Shown: positions 1 through 6,461, counted from the stretch's first letter. The stretch is DNA of 7,337 bases from an uncultured Flavobacterium sp. (GCA_946480635.1 CAMLKV010000105.1:1-7337), one strand, 5' to 3'. Translations and numbers: made by a program. The notes: generated from the sequence alone by a model not told the origin.

Positions 1-11
1 TAATCGGTTTC

Positions 12-614
12 ATGGATACGCTACAAGTCATAACTTATACAGGGGTTTTTGTTTTTGCTGTTACAGGGGTTTTGAAAGCCCGTACCAAACGCTTTGATAT
101 TTTTGGTGCTTCGGTATTAGCTTTTGTGACCGCTTATGGAGGTGGAACCATTCGAGATTTGCTCATTGGCATCAGACCTGTGAATTGGGTTAATGATAAC
201 GTAGCTATTTTTATAGTACTTGCTTCGACCGTTGTTGCCTTTTTCTTTAAAATGAATACCAACATCATCAAAAAACTTATTTTTTGGATAGATGCTTTCG
301 GTATTGGTTTATTTACGATTGTTGGGATTCAAGTAGCTTTACGTTCTGGTATTTCAAGCGGATATGCTTTGGTAATGGGAATCATCACTGCAACGTTTGG
401 AGGATTATTAGCCGATGTTTTATGTAATAAAGTACCCAGTATTTTAAAACCGGGCGAACTATATGCCACTGCATGTTTAATTGGCGGAAGCTTATATTTA
501 CTATTGTTAAAATATGATTTTCAATCATATGTAAGTATGATTGTAGCTATTTTAATTGTTGCATCCATCCGAATTTTTGCTATTCGTAAAAAACTTCAGT
601 TACCAAGGATTTAG
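12..614 (+). CDS. TRIC/UPF0126 family membrane protein (YicG/YadS-like cation channel)
   Basis: A 200-residue, very hydrophobic protein built from two related three-helix halves (about residues 5-80 and 91-165), as in the prokaryotic trimeric intracellular cation channel family (UPF0126, E. coli YicG/YadS). These are inner-membrane homotrimers thought to conduct monovalent cations. The first half carries the signature GGGTIRDLL (residues 43-51). The second carries GGLLADVL (130-137) followed by CNKVPSILK and GELYA, matching the family pattern. The Arg normally seen in the second motif (GGxxRD) is Ala here. Length fits the family (about 200-210). The frame is open to the left edge of the window, so a start a few codons upstream cannot be excluded, but the ATG at 12 places the first helix where homologues have it. 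The gene converges on the metal transporter gene, their stop codons overlapping by 4 bases. Family assignment is firm; the transported ion is not known. Confidence 0.9.
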   Translation: MDTLQVITYTGVFVFAVTGVLKARTKRFDIFGASVLAFVTAYGGGTIRDLLIGIRPVNWVNDNVAIFIVLASTVVAFFFKMNTNIIKKLIFWIDAFGIGLFTIVGIQVALRSGISSGYALVMGIITATFGGLLADVLCNKVPSILKPGELYATACLIGGSLYLLLLKYDFQSYVSMIVAILIVASIRIFAIRKKLQLPRI

Positions 615-1525
615 TCCTGTACAATAAAATCTTTCGGATCTTCTTTTTTGAATTCAGGTTGAATATTGATATGATTGATTCCGAATTTATCAAACAAAAC
701 GATTTCTACTTGGTGCAATAATTCGTTGAATTCACTCATTTTGATATCTTCCGAACAATCTAAATGCGCTTCCAAATGCAGTTCTTCTTCATTTAGATGC
801 CAGACATGAATATGGTGTAATTTTCCAACTCCAGGTATTTTGTGGACTTCACGCACTATTTCTTTAATATCAATATGATCAGGTGTAAACAACATTAACA
901 TTCTAGTAGAACTTTTCAGTAAATCATAACCTACATAAATTAAATAAATAGATATTAGTAAAGTCATCACACTATCTACCCAAAACCATCCGAAGAATTT
1001 CATTAACAAACCACCAACTAATACAGCGACCGAAGCCATCATATCAGTTAATAAATGTAAGTAAGCTGATTTCATGTTTAGATTATGATCTGCATCTTTT
1101 TTAAGCAAAAGAACCGATAATCCATTGGCTACAATACCTAAAAGTGCCAACCAAATCACCAAACCTGATTTAATAGGTTGTGGATTAAAGAATCGATCGA
1201 TCGCTTCATAACCTAAATAAACTGCCACAAGAATAAGCGTAAAAGCATTTACAAAGGCCGCAATCAGTTCGGCGCGTTTGTAACCAAAAGTATTATTAAT
1301 AGATGCTTTTCTTCTTGATAATCGATGAGCCACATAACTGAACACTAATGAAAGTACATCTGAAAAATTATGCAACGCATCAGAAATCAAGGCTAAACTT
1401 CCTGATATCAATCCTCCCACAACCTGTGCTACAGTAATTAATAAATTTAAAATAATAGAAAAAACAAGGTTCTTCCCTTCTACTTCATGTTTGTGGATAT
1501 GGACGTGATTGTGGCCGTGAGACAT
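611..1525 (-). CDS. Cation diffusion facilitator (CDF) zinc/divalent metal efflux transporter, ZitB/CzcD-like
   Basis: Proton-coupled exporter of Zn2+ and similar ions across the inner membrane, 304 residues from the chosen start. Residues 1-13 are a His-rich N terminus with six alternating His (3,5,7,9,11,13). Six membrane segments follow at roughly 19-41, 46-66, 83-107, 117-142, 154-177 and 181-203. The transport site is visible as H52xxxD56 in helix 2 and H157xxxD161 in helix 5, the HD-HD arrangement typical of zinc-selective members. The cytoplasmic C-terminal domain (about 215-291) holds HHIHVWH and ends with HINIQPE, typical metal-binding features. The frame extends to an ATG at 1594, but those 23 extra codons would overlap rpiB and be encoded by a terminator-like hairpin, and the His-rich start MSHGHNH is the usual family N terminus, so 1525 is preferred. 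It lies downstream of rpiB and may depend on read-through. Metal specificity is inferred. Confidence 0.94.
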   Translation of the reverse strand: MSHGHNHVHIHKHEVEGKNLVFSIILNLLITVAQVVGGLISGSLALISDALHNFSDVLSLVFSYVAHRLSRRKASINNTFGYKRAELIAAFVNAFTLILVAVYLGYEAIDRFFNPQPIKSGLVIWLALLGIVANGLSVLLLKKDADHNLNMKSAYLHLLTDMMASVAVLVGGLLMKFFGWFWVDSVMTLLISIYLIYVGYDLLKSSTRMLMLFTPDHIDIKEIVREVHKIPGVGKLHHIHVWHLNEEELHLEAHLDCSEDIKMSEFNELLHQVEIVLFDKFGINHINIQPEFKKEDPKDFIVQD

Positions 1526-1542
1526 ATAGTTTTCAATATATT

Positions 1543-1577
1543 TATAAAGAAAAAGACTTCTTGATTTAGAAGTCTTT
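1543..1577 (-). terminator. Intrinsic terminator/attenuator after rpiB
   Basis: A perfect 10-bp stem (AAAGACTTCT at 1552-1561 pairing with AGAAGTCTTT at 1568-1577) closes a 6-base loop (1562-1567). Read on the minus strand it begins 7 bases past the rpiB stop codon and is followed by a U-rich tail (CTTTTTCTTTAT), the layout of a rho-independent terminator. It lies wholly between rpiB and the metal transporter start at 1525, leaving only 26 bases between hairpin and start codon. Plus-strand reading also gives T-rich sequence after the stem (TTTTTT at 1581-1586), but no plus-strand gene ends here. It probably reduces or separates transporter expression from rpiB transcription. I see no good TAnnTTTG promoter in the short remaining gap. 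Confidence 0.75.
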
Positions 1578-1584
1578 ACGTTTT

Positions 1585-2016
1585 TTATTTGCAAGCAATT
1601 TTATTTACTCTGTTTGCGTGTCTTCCTCCTTCAAACTCAGTTATAAGGAAAACCTCAACCATTTCAACCGCTTGTTGAATAGAAGTATATCTCGCTGGAA
1701 TACTTATAATATTAGCATTGTTGTGCTGACGTGATAATTCGGCAATTTCAACTGTCCAACACAATGCACAACGAATGTCTTGATGTTTGTTAGCTGTCAT
1801 AGCAATACCATTCCCGCTTCCACAGATTACAATCCCAAAGTCAGCTTTTTTACTCTCTACATCATACGCCACAGGGTGTCCAAAATCTGGGTAATCAACA
1901 CTGTCAAAAGAATTAGTTCCGTGGTTAATAACTGTGTGCCCGTTTGCTTCTAAGTATTTTACAATTGCATTTTTGTAATCAGGTCCTGCGTGGTCGTTTC
2001 CAATTGAGATTATCAT
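1585..2016 (-). CDS. rpiB: Ribose-5-phosphate isomerase B (RpiB/LacAB family)
   Basis: Interconverts ribose 5-phosphate and ribulose 5-phosphate in the non-oxidative pentose phosphate pathway in the cytoplasm; family homologues also act on allose 6-phosphate. The 143-residue length is normal. Diagnostic motifs are all present: the N-terminal phosphate/substrate loop GNDHAG (6-11), VDYPDFG (40-46), the catalytic Cys65 in CGSGNGIA (65-72), and the RQHNNAN segment (96-102) with His98 in the position of the catalytic/ring-opening His. The ATG at 2016 gives the expected MIISIGNDHAG start. No Shine-Dalgarno sequence precedes it, as usual in this phylum, and a good -7 box lies about 30 bases upstream. 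A hairpin terminator follows the stop codon. It is divergent from rnr across the long AT-rich gap. Identification is secure. Confidence 0.96.
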   Translation of the reverse strand: MIISIGNDHAGPDYKNAIVKYLEANGHTVINHGTNSFDSVDYPDFGHPVAYDVESKKADFGIVICGSGNGIAMTANKHQDIRCALCWTVEIAELSRQHNNANIISIPARYTSIQQAVEMVEVFLITEFEGGRHANRVNKIACK

Positions 2017-2045
2017 AATATAAATATGTGTTGTGAATGTTTTGA

Positions 2046-2053
2046 CAAAAGTA
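2046..2053 (-). promoter_or_regulatory. Putative rpiB promoter, Bacteroidota-type -7 box
   Basis: On the minus strand TACTTTTG matches the Bacteroidota sigma-ABfr -7 consensus TAnnTTTG perfectly. It would place the transcript start about 20-25 bases before the rpiB ATG. At the expected -33 spacing (19 bases upstream) there is TTT rather than the consensus TTG, one mismatch. Location and orientation suit rpiB. An 8-mer of this kind can occur by chance in AT-rich DNA, so support is moderate. Confidence 0.5.
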
Positions 2054-2160
2054 CAGAATTAACCAAAGCTTAAAAAGTAACTTTATCATAAAAAATTAAG
2101 TTTTTACAAAGCTCTAAAAACATAACTTCTTTATAATCAATGTATCGTTAATTTCAAGAT

Positions 2161-2220
2161 TTTTAATTATTTAATAAATAATCTGAAAATCAATAAAATA
2201 TGCAATTTTTTAATTCTTTT
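2161..2220. other. Extremely AT-rich block, left of the repeat cluster
   Basis: Only 6 of 60 bases are G or C by hand count. The block contains runs such as TTTTAATTATTTAATAAAT and is followed 66 bases later by the first TGTTAATAA copy. It could be one of two easily melted segments of the candidate origin. There is no coding or promoter signal that I can support. Confidence 0.4.
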
Positions 2221-2470
2221 ATTAACCAATGTTAAAGGTATTTTACAAAACACTGATTTTTAGTCAATTAAAAGTTAACAAGTTTTGTTAATAACTCAGG
2301 AAAGAAAATAAGAACTATTTTTTGGTTGTATCAATTAAAATTGTAATCCAAAACCTAAATTTAAAATCCAAGAAAAGTTTCGTCAACTTTTTGAAAAATT
2401 ATCCAACAGAAATTCACAGTTATTAACATAAATTAACAAGTTAACTTATCAAAAAAATCAATCTAAAATC

Positions 2471-2490
2471 AATTGTTGACAATTGTTAAT
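2471..2490. repeat. Direct 10-mer repeat AATTGTTgAc / AATTGTTaAt
   Basis: Two adjacent 10-base units, AATTGTTGAC (2471-2480) and AATTGTTAAT (2481-2490), share eight positions and repeat with one helical turn spacing. Each contains a DnaA-box-like core (TGTTGACAA and TGTTAATAA). The same segment also forms a 7-bp inverted repeat with a 2-base spacer (2470-2485). Proteins binding each unit would sit on the same helix face. Confidence 0.55.
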
Positions 2491-2549
2491 AATGAAATCA
2501 ATATTCTTTATTTTCAAATCATTATCCTTTTATAACATTGTTAATATCG

Positions 2550-2569
2550 TTGTATAACTTTGTATAACT
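2550..2569. repeat. Perfect tandem 10-mer TTGTATAACT x2
   Basis: TTGTATAACT occurs at 2550-2559 and again at 2560-2569 with no mismatch, directly before TCATCAACA (2569-2577) and after TGTTAATAT (2539-2547). The 10-base period places both copies on the same DNA face. It lies in the middle of the candidate origin and may be a protein-binding array; the binding protein is unknown. Confidence 0.7.
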
Positions 2570-2630
2570 CATCAACAATATCTAAAACAGAAAAGTTTTA
2601 AGCCTTATCAACACCCTATCATAAACATCA

Positions 2631-2750
2631 TAAATTTTAATTTTTAAAAAATCTCTTTTTGTTGTTTTTAGTTATTGTTGAAAACTCTTGAATTTTTTAA
2701 AAATTTAAAATGTTAAAGTTTAAATAGTAGTTGAAAAGTTATATTTATTT
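2631..2750. other. Extremely AT-rich block, candidate unwinding element
   Basis: By hand count 16 of 120 bases are G or C. Long A and T runs (for example around 2634-2650 and 2691-2710) follow directly after the TTATCAACA box at 2605-2613. In bacterial origins an AT-rich unwinding element commonly flanks the DnaA boxes, and this is the best placed candidate. It contains TAGTAG at 2725-2730, weakly like DnaA-trio repeats, which I would not rely on. Confidence 0.4.
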
Positions 2751-2813
2751 TAAAACTGCCTACTCTTTACTCATAACTGTAAACTATTTTGTAATTTTCA
2801 GCTGTAATTAAAA

Positions 2814-5000
2814 ATGAAGATGAGTAAAAAGCCTAGAAGATTTAGTAAAGGAGTAAAAGATTTTTCTGGAAAAATTTTAAAAATACTTTCAAAAGAAGCG
2901 AACAAACCTTTTAACTATAAACAGATAGCGGCTAAATTAGAAGTAGATGATACAAAAAGCCGTAACGAAATTATTAAAGACCTTAAAATTTTAGCTTCAA
3001 AAAAGCAGATTATAGAAATAGAACCTGGTAAGTATATTGTTAAAGCGCAAAGTCAAGATTACTACGAAGGTACAATCGACATGACTTCCCGCAAAACAGC
3101 TTATTTTGTTTCAGATGAATTTGAAGAAGATGTATTTATACCAACGAATAATTTGAACCACGCTCTTGATGGTGACAAAGTAAAAGTGTATGTATATAAT
3201 CGTCGAAAAGGAAAAAGACCTGAAGCCGAAGTAATTGAAGTTATAGAACGAGATCGTACCGAATTTGTTGGTGTGATTGATGTACAAAAGAATTTTGCCT
3301 TTGTAACTACTGCTAATGCTAAAATGTACACTGATATTTTTATCCCAAAAGATAAAATTGGTGAAGCAACAGACGGTGATGTAGTTTTAGTAAAAATTGA
3401 AGATTGGCCTAAAAAAGCGGATTCCCCATTTGGAACTGTTCTTAAAGTTTTAGGAAGACCAGGAGAACATGATACAGAGATTCACGCTATTCTTGCAGAA
3501 TATGGTTTACCTTATGATTTCCCTCCAGAAGTCGAAGCGTATGCTAAAAAATTAGATACTTCTATTCAGGAAAGTGAAATTGCTAAGCGTCGTGATATGC
3601 GAAACGTTTTAACGTTCACGATTGACCCAAAAGATGCAAAAGATTTTGATGATGCCCTTTCTTTTCAAAAATTAGAAAATGGAAATTTTGAAATTGGTAT
3701 TCATATTGCCGATGTTTCTCACTATGTTCAAGAGGGAACTATTCTTGATGATGAGGCTTATAAACGAGCAACTTCTGTGTATTTAGTAGACCGAGTTGTG
3801 CCAATGTTGCCTGAGGTACTATCAAATTTTGCTTGTTCACTTCGTCCTGAAGAAGAAAAATATACATTCTCAGCCATATTCGAAATTAGTCCTAAAGCTC
3901 AAGTTATCAATCAGTGGTTTGGTAGAACAGTAATTTATTCTGATCAGCGATTTGCTTACGAAGAAGCGCAACATATTATTGAAACAAAATCAAATACAAT
4001 TCCTGCTGAAATTTCATTGACTGGAAAAGAATATGTTGTAAAAGATGAGATTAAAGATGCTACTTTGATGTTAGATGAATTGGCTAAAATTTTAAGAAGA
4101 AACCGTATGAATAACGGAGCAATTTCTTTTGATAAAGTAGAAGTTAAATTCAAATTGGATGAAAATGATGAACCTGTTGGAGTATATTTCAAAATAGCTA
4201 AAGATGCCAATCATTTAATTGAAGAATTCATGCTTTTGGCTAATAGAAAAGTAGCTGAATTTATTGGTAAACAAAAGAAAACATTTGTGTATCGTATTCA
4301 CGATGAACCCGATGAAAATAAATTAATGAATCTTCAAGGAGTGATTTCAAAGTTTGGATATAGTTTAAATTTTAAATCAAAAGAAACAATATCAAAATCA
4401 TTGAATGCATTATTGGAAGATGTTATTGGTAAGAAAGAACAAAACATGGTCGATACTTTAGCAATTCGAACTATGAGTAAAGCCAAATATTCTACCGAAA
4501 ACATTGGACATTATGGTTTAGCATTTGATTATTATTCACATTTCACTTCACCTATTCGTCGTTATCCCGATGTTATGGTACATCGATTGTTACAACAATA
4601 CCTTGACGGAGCAAAAAGTGCTGATGAAGAAGTGTATGAAGAAAAATGTGTGCATTCATCAAACATGGAAAATTCAGCCAGTAGTGCCGAACGTGATTCT
4701 ATAAAATACATGCAGGTAAAATACATGCAGGATCATCAAGATCAGGAATTCCTTGGTGTAATTTCTGGTGTAACCGAATGGGGAATTTATGTTGAAATTA
4801 TCGAAAATAAATGTGAAGGAATGGTTCGCATTCGTGAAATAAAAGATGATTACTATACGTTTGACGAAAAACAATATGCTTTAGTTGGCGAGATGACTAA
4901 GAGTTTATTGCAATTGGGTGATGAAGTTTGGGTAAAAGTGAAAAATGCCGATTTAGTTAAAAAACAATTGGACTTTAACTTCATTAGAAGAAACGAATAA
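2814..5000 (+). CDS. rnr: Ribonuclease R (RNase II/R family 3'-5' exoribonuclease)
   Basis: Processive hydrolytic 3'-to-5' exoribonuclease that degrades structured RNA, acting in mRNA turnover and in quality control of rRNA and tmRNA-tagged transcripts. The 728 residues show the full domain order: winged helix (about 20-75), two cold-shock RNA-binding domains (about 84-140 and 150-213), RNB catalytic domain (about 258-595) and S1 domain (about 645-724). The metal-binding acids are in TIDPKDAKDFDDA as D271, D277, D279 and D280. Tyr323 lies in TSVYLVDRVVPM and the active-site Arg pair in HFTSPIRRYPD (576-586). The lysine-rich tail of the E. coli enzyme (813 residues) is absent and the protein ends just after S1. 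A second ATG two codons in (2820) is an equally possible start; neither has a Shine-Dalgarno sequence. A perfect 15-bp tandem repeat lies in the segment before S1. The gene heads a co-directional run and borders the candidate origin. Confidence 0.98.
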   Translation: MKMSKKPRRFSKGVKDFSGKILKILSKEANKPFNYKQIAAKLEVDDTKSRNEIIKDLKILASKKQIIEIEPGKYIVKAQSQDYYEGTIDMTSRKTAYFVSDEFEEDVFIPTNNLNHALDGDKVKVYVYNRRKGKRPEAEVIEVIERDRTEFVGVIDVQKNFAFVTTANAKMYTDIFIPKDKIGEATDGDVVLVKIEDWPKKADSPFGTVLKVLGRPGEHDTEIHAILAEYGLPYDFPPEVEAYAKKLDTSIQESEIAKRRDMRNVLTFTIDPKDAKDFDDALSFQKLENGNFEIGIHIADVSHYVQEGTILDDEAYKRATSVYLVDRVVPMLPEVLSNFACSLRPEEEKYTFSAIFEISPKAQVINQWFGRTVIYSDQRFAYEEAQHIIETKSNTIPAEISLTGKEYVVKDEIKDATLMLDELAKILRRNRMNNGAISFDKVEVKFKLDENDEPVGVYFKIAKDANHLIEEFMLLANRKVAEFIGKQKKTFVYRIHDEPDENKLMNLQGVISKFGYSLNFKSKETISKSLNALLEDVIGKKEQNMVDTLAIRTMSKAKYSTENIGHYGLAFDYYSHFTSPIRRYPDVMVHRLLQQYLDGAKSADEEVYEEKCVHSSNMENSASSAERDSIKYMQVKYMQDHQDQEFLGVISGVTEWGIYVEIIENKCEGMVRIREIKDDYYTFDEKQYALVGEMTKSLLQLGDEVWVKVKNADLVKKQLDFNFIRRNE
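4702..4731. repeat. Perfect 15-bp tandem repeat inside rnr
   Basis: TAAAATACATGCAGG occurs twice without a gap (4702-4716 and 4717-4731). It is in frame and encodes the repeated peptide KYMQ-V-KYMQ at residues 631-639, just before the S1 domain. Because 15 is a multiple of three, slippage would add or remove five residues without breaking the frame. The corresponding family segment appears to have about the same length, so this need not be a recent insertion. Confidence 0.9.
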
Positions 5001-5010
5001 ATAATTCATT

Positions 5011-5682
5011 ATGAGAAAAGTAATTTTAAGTTCTATCTTTTTTGTAAGTGCTTTAGCATCAGCACAAGTAAATAAAACTTTAGGAGATTTTGATAAAGTA
5101 ACTGCTTTCGATAAAATTTCGGTTCAGCTTATTCCATCTGCAGAAAACAAGATTGAAATTACAGGAAATAGATCTCAAGAAGTTGAAATTGTTACTGTCA
5201 AAGATGAATTGAAGATAAGAATGCCTTTTGGTAAATTACTAAAAGGCGAAGATATAGTTGCTAAAGTTTATTTTAAAAAAATTGAAGCTTTAGAAGCAAA
5301 TGAAGGAAGTTATATTTCATGTGATTCTGTTTTAAAAGCGATTAATTTTAATTTGATTGCAAAAGAAGGAGGTCAAATTAAAGTACAAATCGAAGCCACA
5401 AGAATTACTGCAAAAGCATCAAGTGGTTCTATTTTAAAGATTTCTGGTACTGCTCAAAATCTTGAATTTGTAGTGAGTTCAGGAGGAAAAATTGAAGCTG
5501 ATAAATGTCAAACAACTCAAGCAACAGCATCAATAAACGCTGGCGGATCTATAGATGTAAGAGCTTCTGATTTTGTTGATGCAAAAATACGTGCGGGTGG
5601 TACAATAACTATTTTTGGAAACCCAAAACAAGTCAATCAAAAAACAATGCTTGGAGGTGATGTGATAATGAGTAAAAGATAA
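5011..5682 (+). CDS. Secreted head-GIN domain (DUF2807) protein
   Basis: A 223-residue exported protein with a clear signal peptide (MRK, hydrophobic core, cleavage likely after ASA at residue 18, mature start QVNKT). The rest fits the DUF2807 / putative auto-transporter adhesin head GIN domain common in Bacteroidota: it opens with FDKVTAFDKISVQLIPS and continues with short beta strands separated by Gly-rich turns (EGSYIS, EGGQIK, SGSILK, SGGKIE, AGGSID, AGGTIT), the pattern of a right-handed beta-solenoid. There is no lipobox Cys after the signal and no recognisable type IX secretion C-terminal domain, so it is probably periplasmic or loosely envelope-bound. The precise role of this family is not known; adhesion is only suggested by its name. 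It starts 10 bases after the rnr stop codon, so co-transcription with rnr is likely. Confidence 0.86.
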   Translation: MRKVILSSIFFVSALASAQVNKTLGDFDKVTAFDKISVQLIPSAENKIEITGNRSQEVEIVTVKDELKIRMPFGKLLKGEDIVAKVYFKKIEALEANEGSYISCDSVLKAINFNLIAKEGGQIKVQIEATRITAKASSGSILKISGTAQNLEFVVSSGGKIEADKCQTTQATASINAGGSIDVRASDFVDAKIRAGGTITIFGNPKQVNQKTMLGGDVIMSKR

Positions 5683-5732
5683 TTTTATTTATAAAGCATA
5701 AATTCTAACTTGCAAGTTCTAAAAAACTATAC

Positions 5733-6422
5733 ATGATAAACGATATACTTTCTGCAATTCCTTGGGGATTTTTATTAGCTTTTACTATTGGTCCAGTATT
5801 TTTTGTATTACTTGAAACAAGTATTACAAAGGGATTTAGAGCAGCTATGGTTCTCGACGCTGGGGTTGTTTTTGGTGATTTGGTTTTTATTTTAATTGCT
5901 TATTTCAGTACCAATCAAATTTTAGAAAAGTTAAAAGATAATCCTAAACTCTTTATTTTTGGTGGTTTATTAATGCTTGGTTACGGACTAATTTCTTTCA
6001 TTAATGAAAAAAAAAGTTACGAAAGAAAGCAAAAAGAAGAAATGGATGATGTGGCTGATGATATCAATAAAAAGAACTATTTGGGATTATTTTTTAAAGG
6101 ATTCTTTTTAAACTTTATCAATATTGGAGTACTTGCTTTTTGGATGGGAGTAATTATTGTTTTCGCTCCAAAACTTAACATGGAAACAGGTAGAATTATA
6201 ACTTTCATCACAACAATTATTTTATCCTATATTGCAGTCGATATTGTTAAAATATTGGTAGCTAAACAATTAAAATCTCGTTTAACACCATATAACATTC
6301 ACAAGATCAAACGTATTATTAGTGTTATTTTAATGATTTTTGGATTCTTTTTGATTGCTCAAGGTTTTTTCCCTAATGAAAAAGAAATGATAGAAAAGAG
6401 AATTGAACAACTAAAAGAATAA
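5733..6422 (+). CDS. LysE/RhtB-family inner-membrane exporter
   Basis: A 229-residue six-helix protein of the LysE family, whose characterised members export amino acids such as lysine, threonine or homoserine. Membrane segments lie at about 5-27, 37-57, 73-91, 117-144, 153-177 and 193-213. Family hallmarks are GPVFFVLLETSITKGFRAA (20-38), including the conserved GP in helix 1, the Gly-Asp pair at 48-49 in helix 2, and GFFLNFINIG (123-132), which corresponds to the usual GFxxNxxNP segment with Ile in place of the common Pro. A long charged loop (about 92-114, rich in Lys, Glu and Asp) separates helices 3 and 4, and the C terminus is charged (about 215-229). It follows the DUF2807 gene by 50 bases on the same strand. 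The substrate cannot be inferred. Confidence 0.88.
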   Translation: MINDILSAIPWGFLLAFTIGPVFFVLLETSITKGFRAAMVLDAGVVFGDLVFILIAYFSTNQILEKLKDNPKLFIFGGLLMLGYGLISFINEKKSYERKQKEEMDDVADDINKKNYLGLFFKGFFLNFINIGVLAFWMGVIIVFAPKLNMETGRIITFITTIILSYIAVDIVKILVAKQLKSRLTPYNIHKIKRIISVILMIFGFFLIAQGFFPNEKEMIEKRIEQLKE

Positions 6423-6461
6423 TATAAAAGTTAACCCAAACACCTAAAACCAACCAACTTT

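Larger units (their letters stand above)
2286..2684. repeat. Cluster of DnaA-box-like 9-mers (TTATnAACA)
   Basis: Exact TTATTAACA occurs at 2420-2428 on the plus strand, and its complement TGTTAATAA at 2286-2294 and 2484-2492. TTATCAACA is at 2605-2613. One-mismatch relatives are TGTTAATAT (2539-2547), TGTTGACAA (2474-2482), TCATCAACA (2569-2577) and TGTTGAAAA (2676-2684). All four exact sites fit TTATnAACA, which differs from the E. coli-type DnaA box TTATnCACA only at position 6. At 20% G+C one given 9-mer is expected about 0.1 times in 800 bases on both strands, so three identical copies is notable, although the word was chosen after looking. Both orientations occur. Confidence 0.5.
2090..2760. 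other. Candidate replication origin (oriC-like AT-rich intergenic region)
   Basis: The gap between rpiB and rnr (2017-2813, 797 bases) contains no supportable gene on either strand. By hand count 2041-2760 is about 20% G+C, far below the flanking genes. It holds several DnaA-box-like 9-mers (TTATTAACA three times, TTATCAACA once, plus near matches), tandem 10-mers, and two blocks that are almost pure A/T (2161-2220 about 10% G+C; 2631-2750 about 13%) on either side of the repeat cluster, which would suit strand opening. The nearest genes point away on both sides (rpiB left, rnr right), as expected for leading-strand genes at an origin. Against it: dnaA is not in the window, the 9-mers differ from the textbook TTATnCACA at position 6, and some of these words are expected by chance in such DNA. 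A long regulatory leader for rnr or a decayed gene are alternatives. Confidence 0.5.

Noticed and set aside
1526..1594. N-terminal extension of the CDF transporter to the ATG at 1594
   Set aside because: Overlaps rpiB, is encoded by the hairpin, and puts 23 unlikely residues before the typical MSHGHNH start.
2275..2291. Inverted repeat TTAACAA-gtt-TTGTTAA, and the palindrome AAGTTAACTT at 2438-2447
   Set aside because: Short A/T-only or nearly A/T-only dyads are frequent by chance at 20% G+C; kept only as part of the general repeat-rich character of the gap.
2555..2562. TAACTTTG, a plus-strand match to the -7 box TAnnTTTG upstream of rnr
   Set aside because: It falls within the tandem 10-mers, lacks a TTG at proper -33 spacing (the nearest is 14 bases away), and is about 250 bases from the rnr start.
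2786..2793. CTATTTTG shortly before the rnr start, as a promoter candidate
   Set aside because: Aligned on TTTG it has CT instead of TA, and no clear -33 TTG at the right spacing.
2017..2813. CRISPR array, tRNA or small RNA in the long gap
   Set aside because: No regularly spaced repeats of CRISPR length, no cloverleaf-like sequence, and no GC-rich structured segment was seen.
3101..3331. Minus-strand reading frame of 76 codons inside rnr
   Set aside because: Lies entirely in the cold-shock domain coding region of rnr, has low-complexity Ser/Thr/Phe-rich composition and no family features; a shadow frame.
3956..4210. Minus-strand reading frame of 84 codons inside rnr
   Set aside because: Antisense to the RNB domain of a secure gene with no recognisable protein features.
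4674..4874. Minus-strand reading frame of 66 codons inside rnr
   Set aside because: Antisense to the RNase R pre-S1/S1 region; its repeated HVFYLHVFY peptide only reflects the 15-bp DNA repeat on the other strand.
5707..5718. Perfect 12-bp palindrome AACTTGCAAGTT before the LysE-family gene, a possible operator
   Set aside because: One or two perfect 12-bp palindromes are expected by chance in 7.3 kb, and no regulator gene or promoter sits beside it.
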